Assembly: GCA_013397455.1 (NCBI GenBank)
Contig: VYZB01000030.1
Coordinates: forward strand, 207,924 to 271,923
Reading direction: 5' to 3'
Origin: Crotophaga sulcirostris
Taxonomy: Eukaryota > Chordata > Aves > Cuculiformes > Crotophagidae
Length of the DNA: 64,000 nt
Position numbers and translations under genes: made by a program. Below, piece by piece: positions 11,901 to 23,500 of this stretch; positions within the stretch are counted from its first letter, which is position 1; every line of letters begins with the position of its first letter. The notes beneath the pieces were generated by a model, which saw only the letters and a program-made list of their open reading frames with translations, was not told where the DNA came from and ran no database searches.

Positions 11901-14900
11901 GCTAATAGAATGTGCTAACTAGGAATGTGCCAAGGAGTCAGACTTGTCCAAGTATATCTGAAGGTACTGCTTGCTCTAGATGACTGGTCTTTAATTAGCA
12001 ATAGGGCTTCACAGCAGCCCTCAGACCACTCGTGACGGATGAGGCATTGCAGTTTTCCTGCACTGCTGGTTGAGGATATCTATTGACAGTCACTGGAAGA
12101 ATGATTAATCCTTGCAATTACCATGTGCTCTCTTGTCTGACATCCAAGCTCAAAGACTCTCTGATCGAGACCTGGTTGCTCCTTGCATTTATATCTCTGC
12201 TAGTAGCCTGGGTTTTCAGTTTTGAGACGTCAGAGTTGTGCTCATGTAGCACTGATCCCTTATATGTTACACTTTATTTCCTTCCTCACTGGAACTCTGA
12301 TCTCTGTCCAGAAGGTGAATTACTTCTGCAGAAAATCCTTGGGAAGGTAGCTTGCCTCATTTTATATACATTTCATTTCTCGCACAGAAACATGTATTCA
12401 TTCCCGCAAATCCAGCTTGCCTAAATCCAACAATTGAGGCAGCTTCAACTCCTTTGCTTATTTCTTCTTTGCATATTTTTTTTACAAATTCTCCCCTATT
12501 CTGAGTGCTAAAAATACAACTGGGTGCTGCCTGGAGGCCACTGCAGAGCACAAAGGAAAGGGCAGCCTGAGCTTCATATGCATTGCTAAGCAATACATGA
12601 AGAGTCCTACCCACAAATGGGGATGCACTTGTAATAGTCATCCATAAATACAGAAATCTGCTATTCCCAGAAGCAATTGCATATAGAAACACTCTCGTTC
12701 ATTCTATTTAGCCAGCACCAGATTCTTCTACAGAAAGTGCAATTGCTAGTGAGAGCTCAAACTTATAATGACACTGAACAGGTGTAAACGGGAAGAACTG
12801 CTCAGCAGGGAGAAGTGCTACACTAACTCCCAACCCCTGCAATCAGCAAAGCCTTCTCCTGGAGGTTTGTGTTTGCATCAGGAAAGAAAAACAAGCTCTC
12901 ATCAGAAAGGAAACCAAATACTTTCTGCATTTTTCATTAACTGTGAATTTCCTCTCAACTTCTCCAAGTCCTGTTCTCCTACCAAAGCTCTCGGGAATGC
13001 AGGCTTTCACATCAACCAATGCTAAGGGGGAGATGAAACCAAGATGTAGTTTCCTTGTTATCCAACTGGGACTCTTTGTCCTATATACAGGGAAAATATG
13101 ACTTACTAGGTAAAATCTAAACCCCACAAATTAGTTCAGATCCCCACAAGATGACTATTCAGATAAAATGTTTATCACAAAAGGGCTGGTAGGCTTCTTT
13201 TGCTCTTATTTATTACTGCTGTGCTCAGAACAAACCACATGATGTCATTGAAGAACAGAGTTGCGAAATCCCACATTCCACACATTCCAGACCAGGCACC
13301 AGGAATGATTCCCAAATTAGGCAAATGACATGCGAAATATCAGCAAAGCATCCATGAGGAAAAAAATAAACCCCCCCCCCCCCCAACAAAAGAACCTGAA
13401 GCCACATGAAACAAATTATGTTCCCCAAAACTGTAGTGTTATTACTCAAAAAGTCCTCGGTATCTTGAGAATATGGAGCTAGGACTGCAAAGTTATTTTA
13501 AAATTCAGGAGCAGTATTTACAGATTATTTAAACAGCAACAATCTGCAAATATTTCCTTTGGATATTGCCATTTGACAGAAATTTTGGATGTCTTGCTTC
13601 CCCTTGTAATGGCATTTTTAGGGGTGGAACTGCAAAAGAGCTTCCAAGCTTCCTCCGCTCCAACAGTCTATTTACTTGCTTGATTTTTAATATAAAGAGC
13701 AAATACAATGTTATTCTGCAAGTTGAATCTTCAAATGACTGCAGTTTACTGGAAGGTTAAAAACCTGAAAGAACCTACTCCATAACCCTTGTTAAGATGA
13801 GGGCCCTTTTTCCCCTCCATTACAGTTTTGGGAATCCCTTCTGGTGCAGCATTTCTTAAGGATGGTTTAATATTTTCACTTCTAGGGTAAACTTTCTCTC
13901 TTCTTGCTCCAAAAGAAGTTAAGATAGCAAGGACAGCTGGATCAGTTTATGTTGTCTAAAGTTAGCTGAGATGCTGGGAAGTCCTCAGGAGATATACTAC
14001 CTCCTGGGGCTTTATGCCTCGTTCTCAAGCAAGTTCAGCTGTTTTCCACTCATTCAGCCTTTTCAACATATGAAGGGGAAGAGACTACACTAACTACCTT
14101 ATATAGCTCAGAAAAAAATGGATCAGAGTGTAGATATTATTTTCTTAAGAACCAGTCACTTGAGATTTCTATTGTACAAATGGGAACAAAGCCCAGTCTG
14201 GCCTAATTAAGGAACAAAAATCAAATGAAATTGCAATTGAGCAGTTCCTCAGCATCTTTCACAATGTAGTGGAATATAACGTCCCATTGCACTGCAGAAT
14301 GGAGACACCAAGGAGTAAATGTAGGTCCTTCAGCTTCCAAGTACAATGTTTAAGGGCAGCCACAGAAGGAGGCAATCCTTTGCCAAAAGCAGCAGAATTG
14401 CTGGGTGCTGTGCACCCACCCCACGTTGCCCATGTGAAGGGGACATTATCTACAGTTCACTTGGTGATCTGCAGGACTAATTCTGCAGAGCATCAGCCTG
14501 CAGCTCTGCTCCATCTCCTCGCAGAAGGTCACAGACACCTCCAGGCACACGCTCAACCCCTGAGAGCAATGCAGAGTTTGATGGGAGGGTCACCTAAGGC
14601 AAGAGGAAGATTCTTTCTTTCAGAGAGCTTCAGATGTGGCTCCAAGCACCACTGACATATAATCTCAAGAGCAGCCTCCTGAAATGCTCTGCGTTTGATC
14701 ATGTCTGCATTTCTCTGATATCTTCCAGTGGAAAAGACAGGCAGGGTTCATTTAAGAGGTTCTCAGAGGCGTGGATTACAGGACCTTCCCCGCTCCGCAG
14801 GTTCCATTTCCAAACACAGTCAAGCCTATACCCCCACACAGGTCTAGATATTGCTAATCAACAACTAACTGAATGCAAAGAATTCAATAAAAAGCATGGA

Positions 14901-16111
14901 AATCATCCACCTCTATCGTAGAGAGAGTGGTTAAACCCAATTATGATCAGACACAGATTAGCAAGGGCAGAAGAGGGCATAAATAAGATCCTTAGAAGGC
15001 AGGGGACAGAGCAAGCATACAAATGGAATTAAATACACTTTACACATGGATAACACCTTCCTTTTCTTCTTTCTGCTGTGCAGCTTCTCACCTGAGCACC
15101 AAAAATCCCAACAGCATCAGTGCACTTCTTAGTGGGATTACAAACAAGCCAGAAGGATCCTGAGCTTTATCATTTCTAGACTGTTTGGAATATGTTTCAC
15201 ACCACACACACTGGTACAATTGCACCTCATCAAATAGAGAAACTCTGTAGTGACAATAAATATTAATTCCCTCTGCTGGCTTTCAGTCTAAATCTTAGTA
15301 GACTGAAATACCTGCCACAGGAACATAAAGAAAAGCCAAAGTAGCAATAAAAGTCAAACAAAAGCGTGAGATCCAGCATCTACCACTGCCTGGTTTATGC
15401 CAGTCAAGTAACAGATGTTTCAGGCTGTGCATTTCAGAGGAAATTACATTGATAGGCTCACACAATACAGCAAATCCTGTTGCAAATTTGCAGAATATTC
15501 ATTTCAGGAATAAGAGTGGCTCTATTAAAAAAAATGGATGTGAAGCAAAATGACTTGACTTACGAAGCCTACTGTGCCCCATTGCTAGTGCAGCACCACA
15601 ACAGCAATGCCGAGATAAGATTTAAGATAATTACAGGAAAATCACAGGTCCAGCAATGTCCATTTTTCATGCTAAAGAAGGATTTTGTGCCGCCCCTCCA
15701 TCCTGCATCCCCCATGACAAAGCCAGCATAGTTGACTCTGAGCAAGCTTCATAGGAGTCTTTGCCACTCACCCTCTCCTTGCCCAGGGAACACCAAAGGA
15801 ATGGATGTAAGGATCAGCATGGGACATCATCTAGTGTTTACCCATCATGCCTGTCTAACAGCTGAGCACTCAAGGTAGAATCCTGAGGGGATTCACTCGC
15901 AGGATTCCCATATAGTGATTGTGAATATTAGTTTCTGAGCCTGAAGAATGTCTTTGACTAGGTACATGGCCAACACATGGCACTGTGGAGCTCTGATTTC
16001 CCAAGGAAAAGTAAAGGTAAATAGCAGATGAGTATTGGGACCCTAAGCATTGTGACCAGCTGTAGGTGGTTCTCACATTGGAAGCCCCTAAGCCTCTTGC
16101 TTCATCAATAA
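11901..16111. other. Unique non-coding sequence with a poly-C tract
   Basis: No supported gene. The stretch contains an uninterrupted run of 14 C at 13371-13384. Open frames of up to 128 codons show no family resemblance or splice context. I recognised no dispersed repeat. Confidence 0.45.
13371..13384 (+). repeat. Poly-C mononucleotide tract
   Basis: Fourteen consecutive C residues, preceded by AAAAAATAAA. Homopolymer runs of this length are length-polymorphic and error-prone in sequencing, so the exact count is uncertain. Confidence 0.85.
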
Positions 16112-16690
16112 GCGTGACCAGCAGGTCAAGGAAGGTGATTCCACTCCTCTACTCTGCTGGTCATGAGACCTCACCTTGAGTACTGCGTTCAGTTCTGGAG
16201 CCCACAGCACACGAAGGACATGGATCTGTTAGAGCCAGTCCAGAGGAGGCCACGAAGATGATCAGAGGGCAGGAGCACCTCCCATATGAGGCTGAAAGAG
16301 CTGGGGTTGTTCAGCCTGGAGAGGAAAAAGCTCCAGGGAGACCTTAGAGCAGCCTCCCAGTACTGAAAGGGGCTCCAGGAAAGCTGAGGAGGGGACCTTT
16401 ATGAGGGAGAGCAGGAACAGGAGAAGGGATAATGGTTATAAGATGAAAGAGGGGAGATTTAGATTAGACATTAGGAAGAATTTTCTTTCCTGTGAGGGTG
16501 GTGAGGCACTGGCACAGGTTACCCAGAGAAGTCATGGATGCTCCATCCCTGGAGGTGTTCAAGGACAGGTTGGAAGAGGCTTTGAACAGCCTGGGCTGGT
16601 GGGAGGTGTCCCTGCCCATGGCAGGGTGTTGGAACTGGATGATCCTTAAGATCTCTTCCAACCCAAACCACTCAATGGTTCTATCCTATG
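16112..16690 (+). mobile_element. CR1 LINE, 5'-truncated, sense orientation
   Basis: The left part reads as the end of CR1 ORF2 ('LEYCVQFW' equivalent near 16180-16200, then the 'LFSLERKKLQGDL' region near 16310-16345). It continues through 'GTGGTGAGGCACTGGCACAGG' and the 'LEVFKDRLEEALNSLGWW' region, and ends with the typical 'TCTTCCAACCCAAACCA' block and a degenerate TTCTATCCTATGG tail. Several frameshifts break the reading frame, so it is a dead copy. CR1 is the dominant avian non-LTR retrotransposon and is usually truncated at its 5' end, as here. Confidence 0.93.
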
Positions 16691-17552
16691 GAGAAGCACT
16701 GCACTGTAAGAGGAAGGGCAGGGTACGACCAAGTGAAATCTGACAGAGGCCGAGCAGCAGCTGGCAAACATCTCTGAACAGGCAGGGCTAACACCAGGGT
16801 CAATGTTTACAAATAATAAATCATGTGTGCAGGGCTCACACCAATGTTTGGGAAACAGCCTGCATCACCAATCTGACCTCCTGCCCAGCTGGATTTCTTT
16901 ATTTATTTATTTTCCTTCCTGAACAGAAATAAACTGGGGCCCCATGTTGGAAACTGGGAAACCACACAAAAGCAAGCAATGAAATAAAGCTGGAACAATG
17001 ACCAATTGAGACAGTCTAGGGGGCCTTCTGCACATCGTTCACGTCAAAATTTCCTCATCCCAATGACCTTCCTGCAAAAACACAGGATGCTTTTATTATC
17101 GAGTGGGTGGCATTTGCTACAGCGTCCCAATTGGCTGGGAAAGTCGATGAACCAGGCATTATTTCTCTGCCACCTTTCCTACGGGACACTGCTAGCAGGA
17201 ATAAATCTCTGTAATCTTCTTCTCCATTTGGTCACACGTTCCTGTGGATTATGCCCTGCCATGCCCACCCTGAAGTACAAGTTTAATAGGAAGGAAATCA
17301 ACTCGCTCTTCTTTCCCCCTTCTCTGTTTCTCTTCAGTTTGGTGGCACCATGCCCCTCTCCCCAGACACGGTTATTTTGCAGTGGTGAAGCTCTTGCTAA
17401 TACAACACAGAGAGCAGAACTAAGTTATAACTTAGCAGCATCGCAGTACAGACTTCCCTGTTCCTCTGTTCCCTCTTCCTGTCTGGCTTAGCTGATGGCA
17501 CTGTTCACATGCTCGGCACACCTGGATGGTTGGCAGAACTTTGGCCACAATT
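16691..17552. other. Unique non-coding sequence between two CR1 copies
   Basis: No gene supported. It contains a short TTTA/TTTATT low-complexity patch near 16897-16912. A 161-codon open frame at 17006-17491 has no recognisable domain and ends 62 bases before the next CR1; I regard it as chance. Confidence 0.45.
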
Positions 17553-18196
17553 TCATAGAATCATAGAATGGTTTGGGTTGGAAGGGACCTACAGCTTTCC
17601 TGTAGCCTCTTCAGGTACTGAAAGGCTGCTATAAGGTCTCCCTGGAGCTTTCTCCTCTCCAGGCTGGACAACGCCAACTCTCTCAGCCTGTCCTCATAGC
17701 AGAGGTGCTTCAGCCCTCTGATCATCTTCAAGGCCCTCCTCTGGACCCATTCCAACAGTTCTATATCCTTCTTATGCTGGGGATTCCAGAACTGGACACA
17801 GTACTCCAGGTGGGGTTTCACAAGAGTGGAGTACAGAAGAATCCCCTCCCTCGCCCTGCTGGCCATGTGGCTTTTGATGCAGCCCAGGACATAGTTGGCC
17901 TTCTAGGCTGTGAGTGCACATTGCCAGCTCATGTTGAGCTTCTCGTCAACCAGCACTGCCAATGTCTTCTCCGCAGGGCTGCTCTCAACCACATTGTCCC
18001 TCAGCCTGTATTGAAACCATGGATTGCCCAACCCAGGTGCAGGACATTGCAATTGGCCTTGTCGAACCTCATGAGGTTCACACAGGTCCAGCTTGTCCAG
18101 GTTCCTCTGGATGACATCCTGTCCTTCTGGCATGGCAACTGCCCCACTTAGCTTGGTGTTATCTGCAAACGTGATGAAGGTGCACTCAATCTCTCA
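17553..18196 (-). mobile_element. CR1 LINE, antisense, internally deleted, with ORF2 tail
   Basis: The element starts with the reverse complement of the CR1 terminus (TCATAGAATCATAGAATGG, then GGTTGGAAGGGACCT). It then jumps at about 17590 straight to the sequence normally several hundred bases further in, so the usual 3' untranslated and last-ORF2 segment is missing. Beyond that it runs back to the 'TGCACTCAATCTCT' block. On the - strand a 101-codon open frame (17866-17561) carries the C-terminal ORF2 block with [13 protein letters not shown] and [10 protein letters not shown] second piece at 18133-17903 is in another frame. No reverse transcriptase core remains, so it cannot be active. Confidence 0.93.
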
Positions 18197-18455
18197 TATT
18201 GGTAAATAAATTAACCTGGAAACCAAGCTAAGGTGACCAAGAAAACCCCAGTAAACCCGATGTGGAAAATCTGGAGCAGAACCCACCACACAGGGAGGGC
18301 TGCACCAAGTCTGGGGCAGTTTGAACCCTGAGATCTCTTCGACCAACATCCGACCAGATGCTACTGGATTGTCATTCACAGCACCAGTTACTGGGGGGCT
18401 GGAAACAGCAGGGGGTCCAGTCATGACAGATCCCACGGAGGAAGTGAGGAGGTGG
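18197..18455. other. Unique non-coding sequence between CR1 and telomere-like repeat
   Basis: Nothing recognisable was seen. It separates the antisense CR1 copy from the degenerate telomeric repeat and has moderate GC content. Confidence 0.4.
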
Positions 18456-18539
18456 CCCTAACCCTAATCCTAACCATAAACCCCAACCCTAACCATAAAC
18501 TCCTGACCCTAACAGCACCTTAAGCCTAACCCTAACCCT
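18456..18539 (+). repeat. Degenerate interstitial telomeric repeat (CCCTAA)n
   Basis: About 84 bases are built from CCCTAA units and close variants (CCCTAA, TCCTAA, CCATAAA, CCCAAC, GCCTAA), in the C-strand orientation of the vertebrate telomere repeat TTAGGG. Both ends keep near-perfect tandem units ('CCCTAACCCTAATCCTAACC' and 'GCCTAACCCTAACCCTG') with diverged copies between them. It lies between a CR1 copy and a C-rich tract that runs into the assembly gap. Interstitial telomeric sequences are well known in birds. The drift of the units suggests an old array, not a current chromosome end. Confidence 0.85.
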
Positions 18540-18679
18540 GCCTGTGGGCCCGCTCCCCTTCTCCCCATTCCCACTCCCCTTTTCCCTATCCCCACTCCCC
18601 ACTCCCACTCCCCTCAGCCCCAGCCCCGCTCTGTCTCCTTGCTCCTCTCCAGCTCCCTCTCCCGATCTCCTTTGCCCTC
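18540..18679 (+). repeat. C-rich polypyrimidine tract abutting the gap
   Basis: The + strand is almost purely C and T with recurring 'CCCCACTCC', 'CCCACTCCCC' and 'CCCCTTCTCCCC' words, so it is a minisatellite-like, strongly strand-asymmetric low-complexity sequence. The opposite G-rich strand has many GGGG runs compatible with G-quadruplex folding. The assembly breaks off directly after it at 18679, as expected where GC-rich repeats defeat sequencing. Confidence 0.75.
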
Positions 18680-19365
18680 NNNNNNNNNNNNNNNNNNNNN
18701 NNNNNNNNNNNNNNNNNNNNNNNNNNNNNNNNNNNNNNNNNNNNNNNNNNNNNNNNNNNNNNNNNNNNNNNNNNNNNNNNNNNNNNNNNNNNNNNNNNNN
18801 NNNNNNNNNNNNNNNNNNNNNNNNNNNNNNNNNNNNNNNNNNNNNNNNNNNNNNNNNNNNNNNNNNNNNNNNNNNNNNNNNNNNNNNNNNNNNNNNNNNN
18901 NNNNNNNNNNNNNNNNNNNNNNNNNNNNNNNNNNNNNNNNNNNNNNNNNNNNNNNNNNNNNNNNNNNNNNNNNNNNNNNNNNNNNNNNNNNNNNNNNNNN
19001 NNNNNNNNNNNNNNNNNNNNNNNNNNNNNNNNNNNNNNNNNNNNNNNNNNNNNNNNNNNNNNNNNNNNNNNNNNNNNNNNNNNNNNNNNNNNNNNNNNNN
19101 NNNNNNNNNNNNNNNNNNNNNNNNNNNNNNNNNNNNNNNNNNNNNNNNNNNNNNNNNNNNNNNNNNNNNNNNNNNNNNNNNNNNNNNNNNNNNNNNNNNN
19201 NNNNNNNNNNNNNNNNNNNNNNNNNNNNNNNNNNNNNNNNNNNNNNNNNNNNNNNNNNNNNNNNNNNNNNNNNNNNNNNNNNNNNNNNNNNNNNNNNNNN
19301 NNNNNNNNNNNNNNNNNNNNNNNNNNNNNNNNNNNNNNNNNNNNNNNNNNNNNNNNNNNNNNNNN
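18680..19365. other. Assembly gap (686 N)
   Basis: Every base is N. The left neighbour is a C-rich repeat and the right neighbour is CpG-dense. Open frames that appear to cross this interval are meaningless. The missing first exon of FAM174B may lie here: that exon is GC-rich in the human gene as I recall it, and no other CpG-dense site is seen in the window. The alternative is that exon 1 lies left of the window. Confidence 0.98.
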
Positions 19366-19558
19366 GAGGCCCAGGCGGGCTCCTCGCCCGTGTTAAAGCC
19401 CGGTTTAAATCCCTGACGAAACCCCCGGGGGCGCGGCAGGGGACCGGCGGCCTCACGCGTCGCCCTCCGTGCCCGCACCCTGAATCCTGGGCTCGGGTTT
19501 GCGCCTCTTTGCACGCGGAGGCGCCATAGCGGGGAGAGGGGAGAGCGTGGGGAGCGGC
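19366..19558. promoter_or_regulatory. CpG-dense flank of the gap, possible CpG-island edge
   Basis: I count about 23 CpG dinucleotides in this 193-base stretch, including 'GGGGGCGCGG', 'ACCGGCGGCC' and 'CACGCGTCGCC'. Nothing else in the 64 kb is close to this density. Vertebrate CpG clusters usually mark promoters and first exons. Its position 9 kb upstream of the recognised FAM174B exon, on the same strand, fits the promoter/exon 1 region of that gene. No FAM174B coding sequence is visible here, so exon 1 itself would be inside the gap. A GC-rich repeat is the alternative. Confidence 0.5.
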
Positions 19559-20093
19559 TGGAGAACCACGGAGTCGTGGGGGGGTTCGGGCTGGAAGGGA
19601 CCTCAGAGCCCATCCACCCCCCCTGCCGCGGGCAGGGACCCCTCCCACCAGCCCAGGCTGCTCCAGGCCCCATCCAACCTGGCCTTGAACACCTGCAGGG
19701 AGGGGGCAGCCACAGCTCCCCTGGGCAACCTGTGCCAGGGCCTCCCCACCCTCAGCGCGGAGAATTTCTTCCTCATGTTTCATCTAAATCTTCCCCCCTT
19801 CCCATTGAAAGCTGTTCCCCCTCATCCTATCGCTACTTGTCCTTGTAAAAAGTCCCTCCCCAGCTTTCCTGGAGCCTCTTCAGGTACTGGAAGGCCCCTA
19901 TGAGGTCCCACCCAGAGCCTTCTCCTCTCCAGACTGAACAACCCCAACTCTCTCAGCCTGTGCTCATAGCAGAGAGGCTCCAGCCCTTTGATCATCCTTA
20001 CAGCCTCCTCTGGACCCATTCCAACAGTTCCGTCTCCTCCTTATGTTGGGAATTCCAGATCTGGACACAGGGCTCCAGGTGGGGTCTCACGAG
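19559..20093 (-). mobile_element. CR1 LINE, antisense, 3' half
   Basis: Starting from a diverged CR1 terminus ('GGTTCGGGCTGGAAGGGACC'), the + strand shows the blocks in antisense order: 'GGCAGGGACCCCTCCCACCA', 'CCATCCAACCTGGCCTTGAA', 'CCTCCCCAGCTTTCCTGGAG', 'CTCTCAGCCTGTGCTCATAG' and 'CCAGGTGGGGTCTCACGAGA'. The copy is 5'-truncated and carries frame breaks. It joins a second CR1 copy of opposite orientation at about 20093, so the two truncated 5' ends face each other. Confidence 0.93.
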
Positions 20094-20507
20094 ACCAAGT
20101 CTTATGAGGAACAGCTGAGGGAACTAGAGTTGTTTAGCTTGGAGAAAAGGAGGCTGAGGGGAGACCTCATCACTGACTACAGCTGCCTGAAAGGAGGTTG
20201 TTGTGAGGTGGGTGCTGGTCCCTTCTCCCAGGTAACAAGCAATAGGACGAGAGGAAGTGGCCTCATGTTGCACCAGAGGACATTTAGACTGGATACTAGG
20301 AAATATTCCTTCACCAAAAGGGTGGTCAAGCATTGGAACAGACTGCCTAGGGAAGTGGTGAAGTCCCTGTCCCTGGAGATACTTAAAAGACATGAAGATG
20401 TGGTGCTAAGGGACATGGTTTAGTGGTTGACTTGGCAGTGTTAGGTTTACAGTTGGACTTGATGATCTGAAAAGTCTTTTCCAAACTAAACATTTCTATG
20501 ATTCTGC
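20094..20507 (+). mobile_element. CR1 LINE (different subfamily), sense, with ORF2 C-terminus
   Basis: On the + strand a frame that stays open from the junction to its stop at 20421-20423 encodes the C-terminal tail of CR1 ORF2: [17 protein letters not shown], then a [12 protein letters not shown] block, [14 protein letters not shown], and finally D-V-V-L-R-D-M-V before the stop. The 'GGCCEVG' insertion and this ending differ from the 16.1 kb copy and indicate another CR1 subfamily. The 3' end is 'GATGATCTGAAAAGTC' followed by 'TTTCTATGATTCTG'. Intact codons in the tail suggest a moderately young insertion. No reverse transcriptase or endonuclease is present. Confidence 0.93.
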
Positions 20508-23500
20508 AGAAAAATGAGCAGGAGTTCCATTTTGAGTGGCTTTTTTTCAGGTGTGGGGGCATGGCAATGGGCTGGGACCAGAGCTGGCACAAACAAAACA
20601 TGGGAAGCTTCATCTGAACACATGAAAATAGGTGGGCATTTTGCTGTGAGAGTGGGGGGTTTCTGGGGTAGGTGGTCTGAGGAAGTTATAGGGTCTCCAT
20701 CCCCCAAAGCCTAGCTGGACAGCTGGCTCTGGGTGGCCCTGCTTGGTCTAGAGAGGTCCCATCCAGCCTCAACCATGTTCATTGTGTGCAGTCACAAAAT
20801 GGTGCAGATGCCATTGCTGTAGTACCTCATGCTAAGGATAGAGAAGAAACATTTTTTTCCTTTGGTTAAGTTTAAACAGATTGGCTTGAGAGGGCCCAGT
20901 GTGACCAAAACTGTTGGTTTAGACCACAGCCCTGCTTTGACTGGAACCCTGCTCAGTACTGTGTAGCCAAATGCCCTGGTGTTTCAGTCAGGTAGGTTGC
21001 TTCTACTTCCAGCACAGAAGGAAGAATAGGTTACTCACAGAGCCAGGAGAAGTGCCAGTGTGCGTCGGGAAGCTGGGCAGAGGTTTAATTCTGCTGGGTG
21101 CTTGTGTCTCATCCGCTTAGCGAGGCATAACCAGCACGGGCCAGTTCATTCACTGCCCTTCACGCTGCTGAAGTGAGTTGATGCTGTTGGAGGCAGCCCT
21201 TGAAACCCCCTTGTCGTTTCCCACTGCAAGGGATGGAAGCACATGAAACTCAATCCCTTTAGAAAGCCATTCTTCCTCTTGGCTTATTGCCAGAGCAGAG
21301 GAAAAGCGAATATCAAAGCTCCATTTGGCACTGTTAGTGTTAAGTGTTATTTATCTCAGGGTGGTGGTGAGAGTCCCCATGGTGCACTGGAGCCTGCCCC
21401 TGTCTTGTGCAGTCCACACGTAAAAAGCTGTTGCCTGCTTGAGCCCAGCTTTGCCAGGAAGATTGCAAACTTTCATTAGGTAGCAGCCTTCTGACTTCTA
21501 GCAGGAAAAAGCCTGGAGGGTGGAGCAGCAGGTTCTCAGCGTCTGGAGGAGGTGTGCACCGCGTCTCAGGTAACAAGAGGAGTTCAACAAGTGGAGTTGG
21601 TGAATTCTTCCTTGTCCTGTCTTCAGGCAGCTCCTTTGTATTTACACAGTGTCTGCAGCTGAGCGCTTCACTTCTCTTGCTTCTGAGTTAATTCCATGTG
21701 GGAAGGGCAGTGTTCACAGTGGTGGTATTATAAAGTGTGGTCATAAAGATCGAAATGATAAGAACTGATATTTTCTGAAGAAATTGACATTTAGCTGAAT
21801 TATTCTTACGTGCTGCAGCAGCTGGCAAAAGACAATGCAAATAAATTTGCTTATTAAAGTGAGGTGGTTTGGGAGAACCCAGTAAAATATTGGAGAATTT
21901 TTTTTTAATCAATATAACTACTTTGCAGCTGTTATAAAGTTGTCATGGATAAAGACAGCAAAATTGGTAGTAGGTATATAAGCTAGGATTAGGAAGTCTA
22001 TAAGTGCAGAACAAGAAGTTTATTTTTTTACTCCTACTTCTCTCTGATCTTGGAGAGCTTGTCTCTTCTGCCTCAGTTGCTTCTGGGTATGAACTGAGAC
22101 TTTGTCAAGGAGACCTGGCATAAGGCTGAACATTTCTCGCCAAAGAAAGCAAACTGATAGCCTTTAAAGACCTTTCCCTATACAATAATCAGGTTCAGGT
22201 TAAAGTCACCTTGGGAATGATGGATTAGTTCTCCCATGCCAAAGTCGTCGTTATGCAGCTGGTCAGAGTTAATGCAGCATTAAAGAGAAGTAAAAAAAAA
22301 AAAAATCCCTCAGAGATCTCTCTTGTATCTGTAATAGAACCTGCAAGGAAAACGGAAGATGAAGCTTTTGGCTTCTGAGAATGTTTCTTTCTTTGCCTGA
22401 CAGAGCACTTGTTTGTAAACAGTTATCCCAGTTGCAAATGAGACAAGAATAACAACAGGTATGTTTGTACAGTGTCACACTTGTACCTGACAGCATAGAT
22501 TGGGGGAGATTCTGTTGCAGAAGAGATAAGGGATTTACCCTCAGTAAATGTAAAGCTTTTCGCCGTCAGAGTAAGAGCTTTGTTCATACTTAGTCAAAAA
22601 CATTGTGATTTTTTTTCTGAAGTGTCATGGATTCCTATTAAAGAGATTTTGCTGAAATCCAATCTTTGATTAAACCTTCACTGTGAAATTGTGCTGGGTT
22701 GCTTGAAGTAAATTATCCTTTTAGATATGGATTGTAGAGATGAAATGAACTCATGAGTGGCCAGATATTCTTGTCACAGGCGTGGGATTTATTTTATTAT
22801 ACATCTCATTTGTATATATTCTTATGTATATATTATTTTCCTTTTTCTGCTTGAGCAGGGATAGATATGTTTCCCCATCTTTCCAGCTCTGTTTTTAAGA
22901 CAACGCTCAGAGATTCCTCTTCATTCTTTTTGGGAATGTTATGCTCTGAATCCAGCTGGTGGGCCTGTGATTCAGAATGTGGTATCACCCAGAGTAATCT
23001 GAATTTCTTTTCTCTCTGTGCCTACTAGGGCCCAGGAAGGCCAGCCAAGACTCTGCTGCTTGTCTGCATGTGGCAAGGCCTGATTTACTATAGTTTATAT
23101 ATTTTTTTGCAAGCTCAGTTCTGGGCTTGCTTTCTTTCCTATACCCTTGGGCACTGCATGCTCCCAAACCAAAACTATTTCCACAACAGACCATATTTCA
23201 TGTTGTTCTCAATCAAATAGTTGGGTAGTTTGCATTACCAAGCAACACAGTGTGTTGCAATGGCTTATGAACAGTCCATGTGGCTAAATTCACTCTTTGA
23301 TCTGTTTCTGCCCTCATATTCTGCCCTATTTCTCTCTCCAACTCAGTTCATTTAATTCCAATACAATTCTTGGAATGAACTCCCAGGAAACATAATTTTT
23401 CAGATGTGGCCATCTGTGCTGGTAGACCGTACGCCTTCTAGGAAAACTGGATAAGTTTCTTCTGCTCCAGTGGACCAGCTGAAAGCAACCCAAAGCTTTA

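Noticed and set aside
17006..17491. 161-codon open frame between two CR1 copies
   Set aside because: No domain, no splice or promoter context and composition typical of the surrounding non-coding DNA.
18489..19783. Long open frames of 290-394 codons across this interval on both strands
   Set aside because: They are long only because the 686-base N gap contains no stop codons. The real sequence at either end is repeat or CR1.
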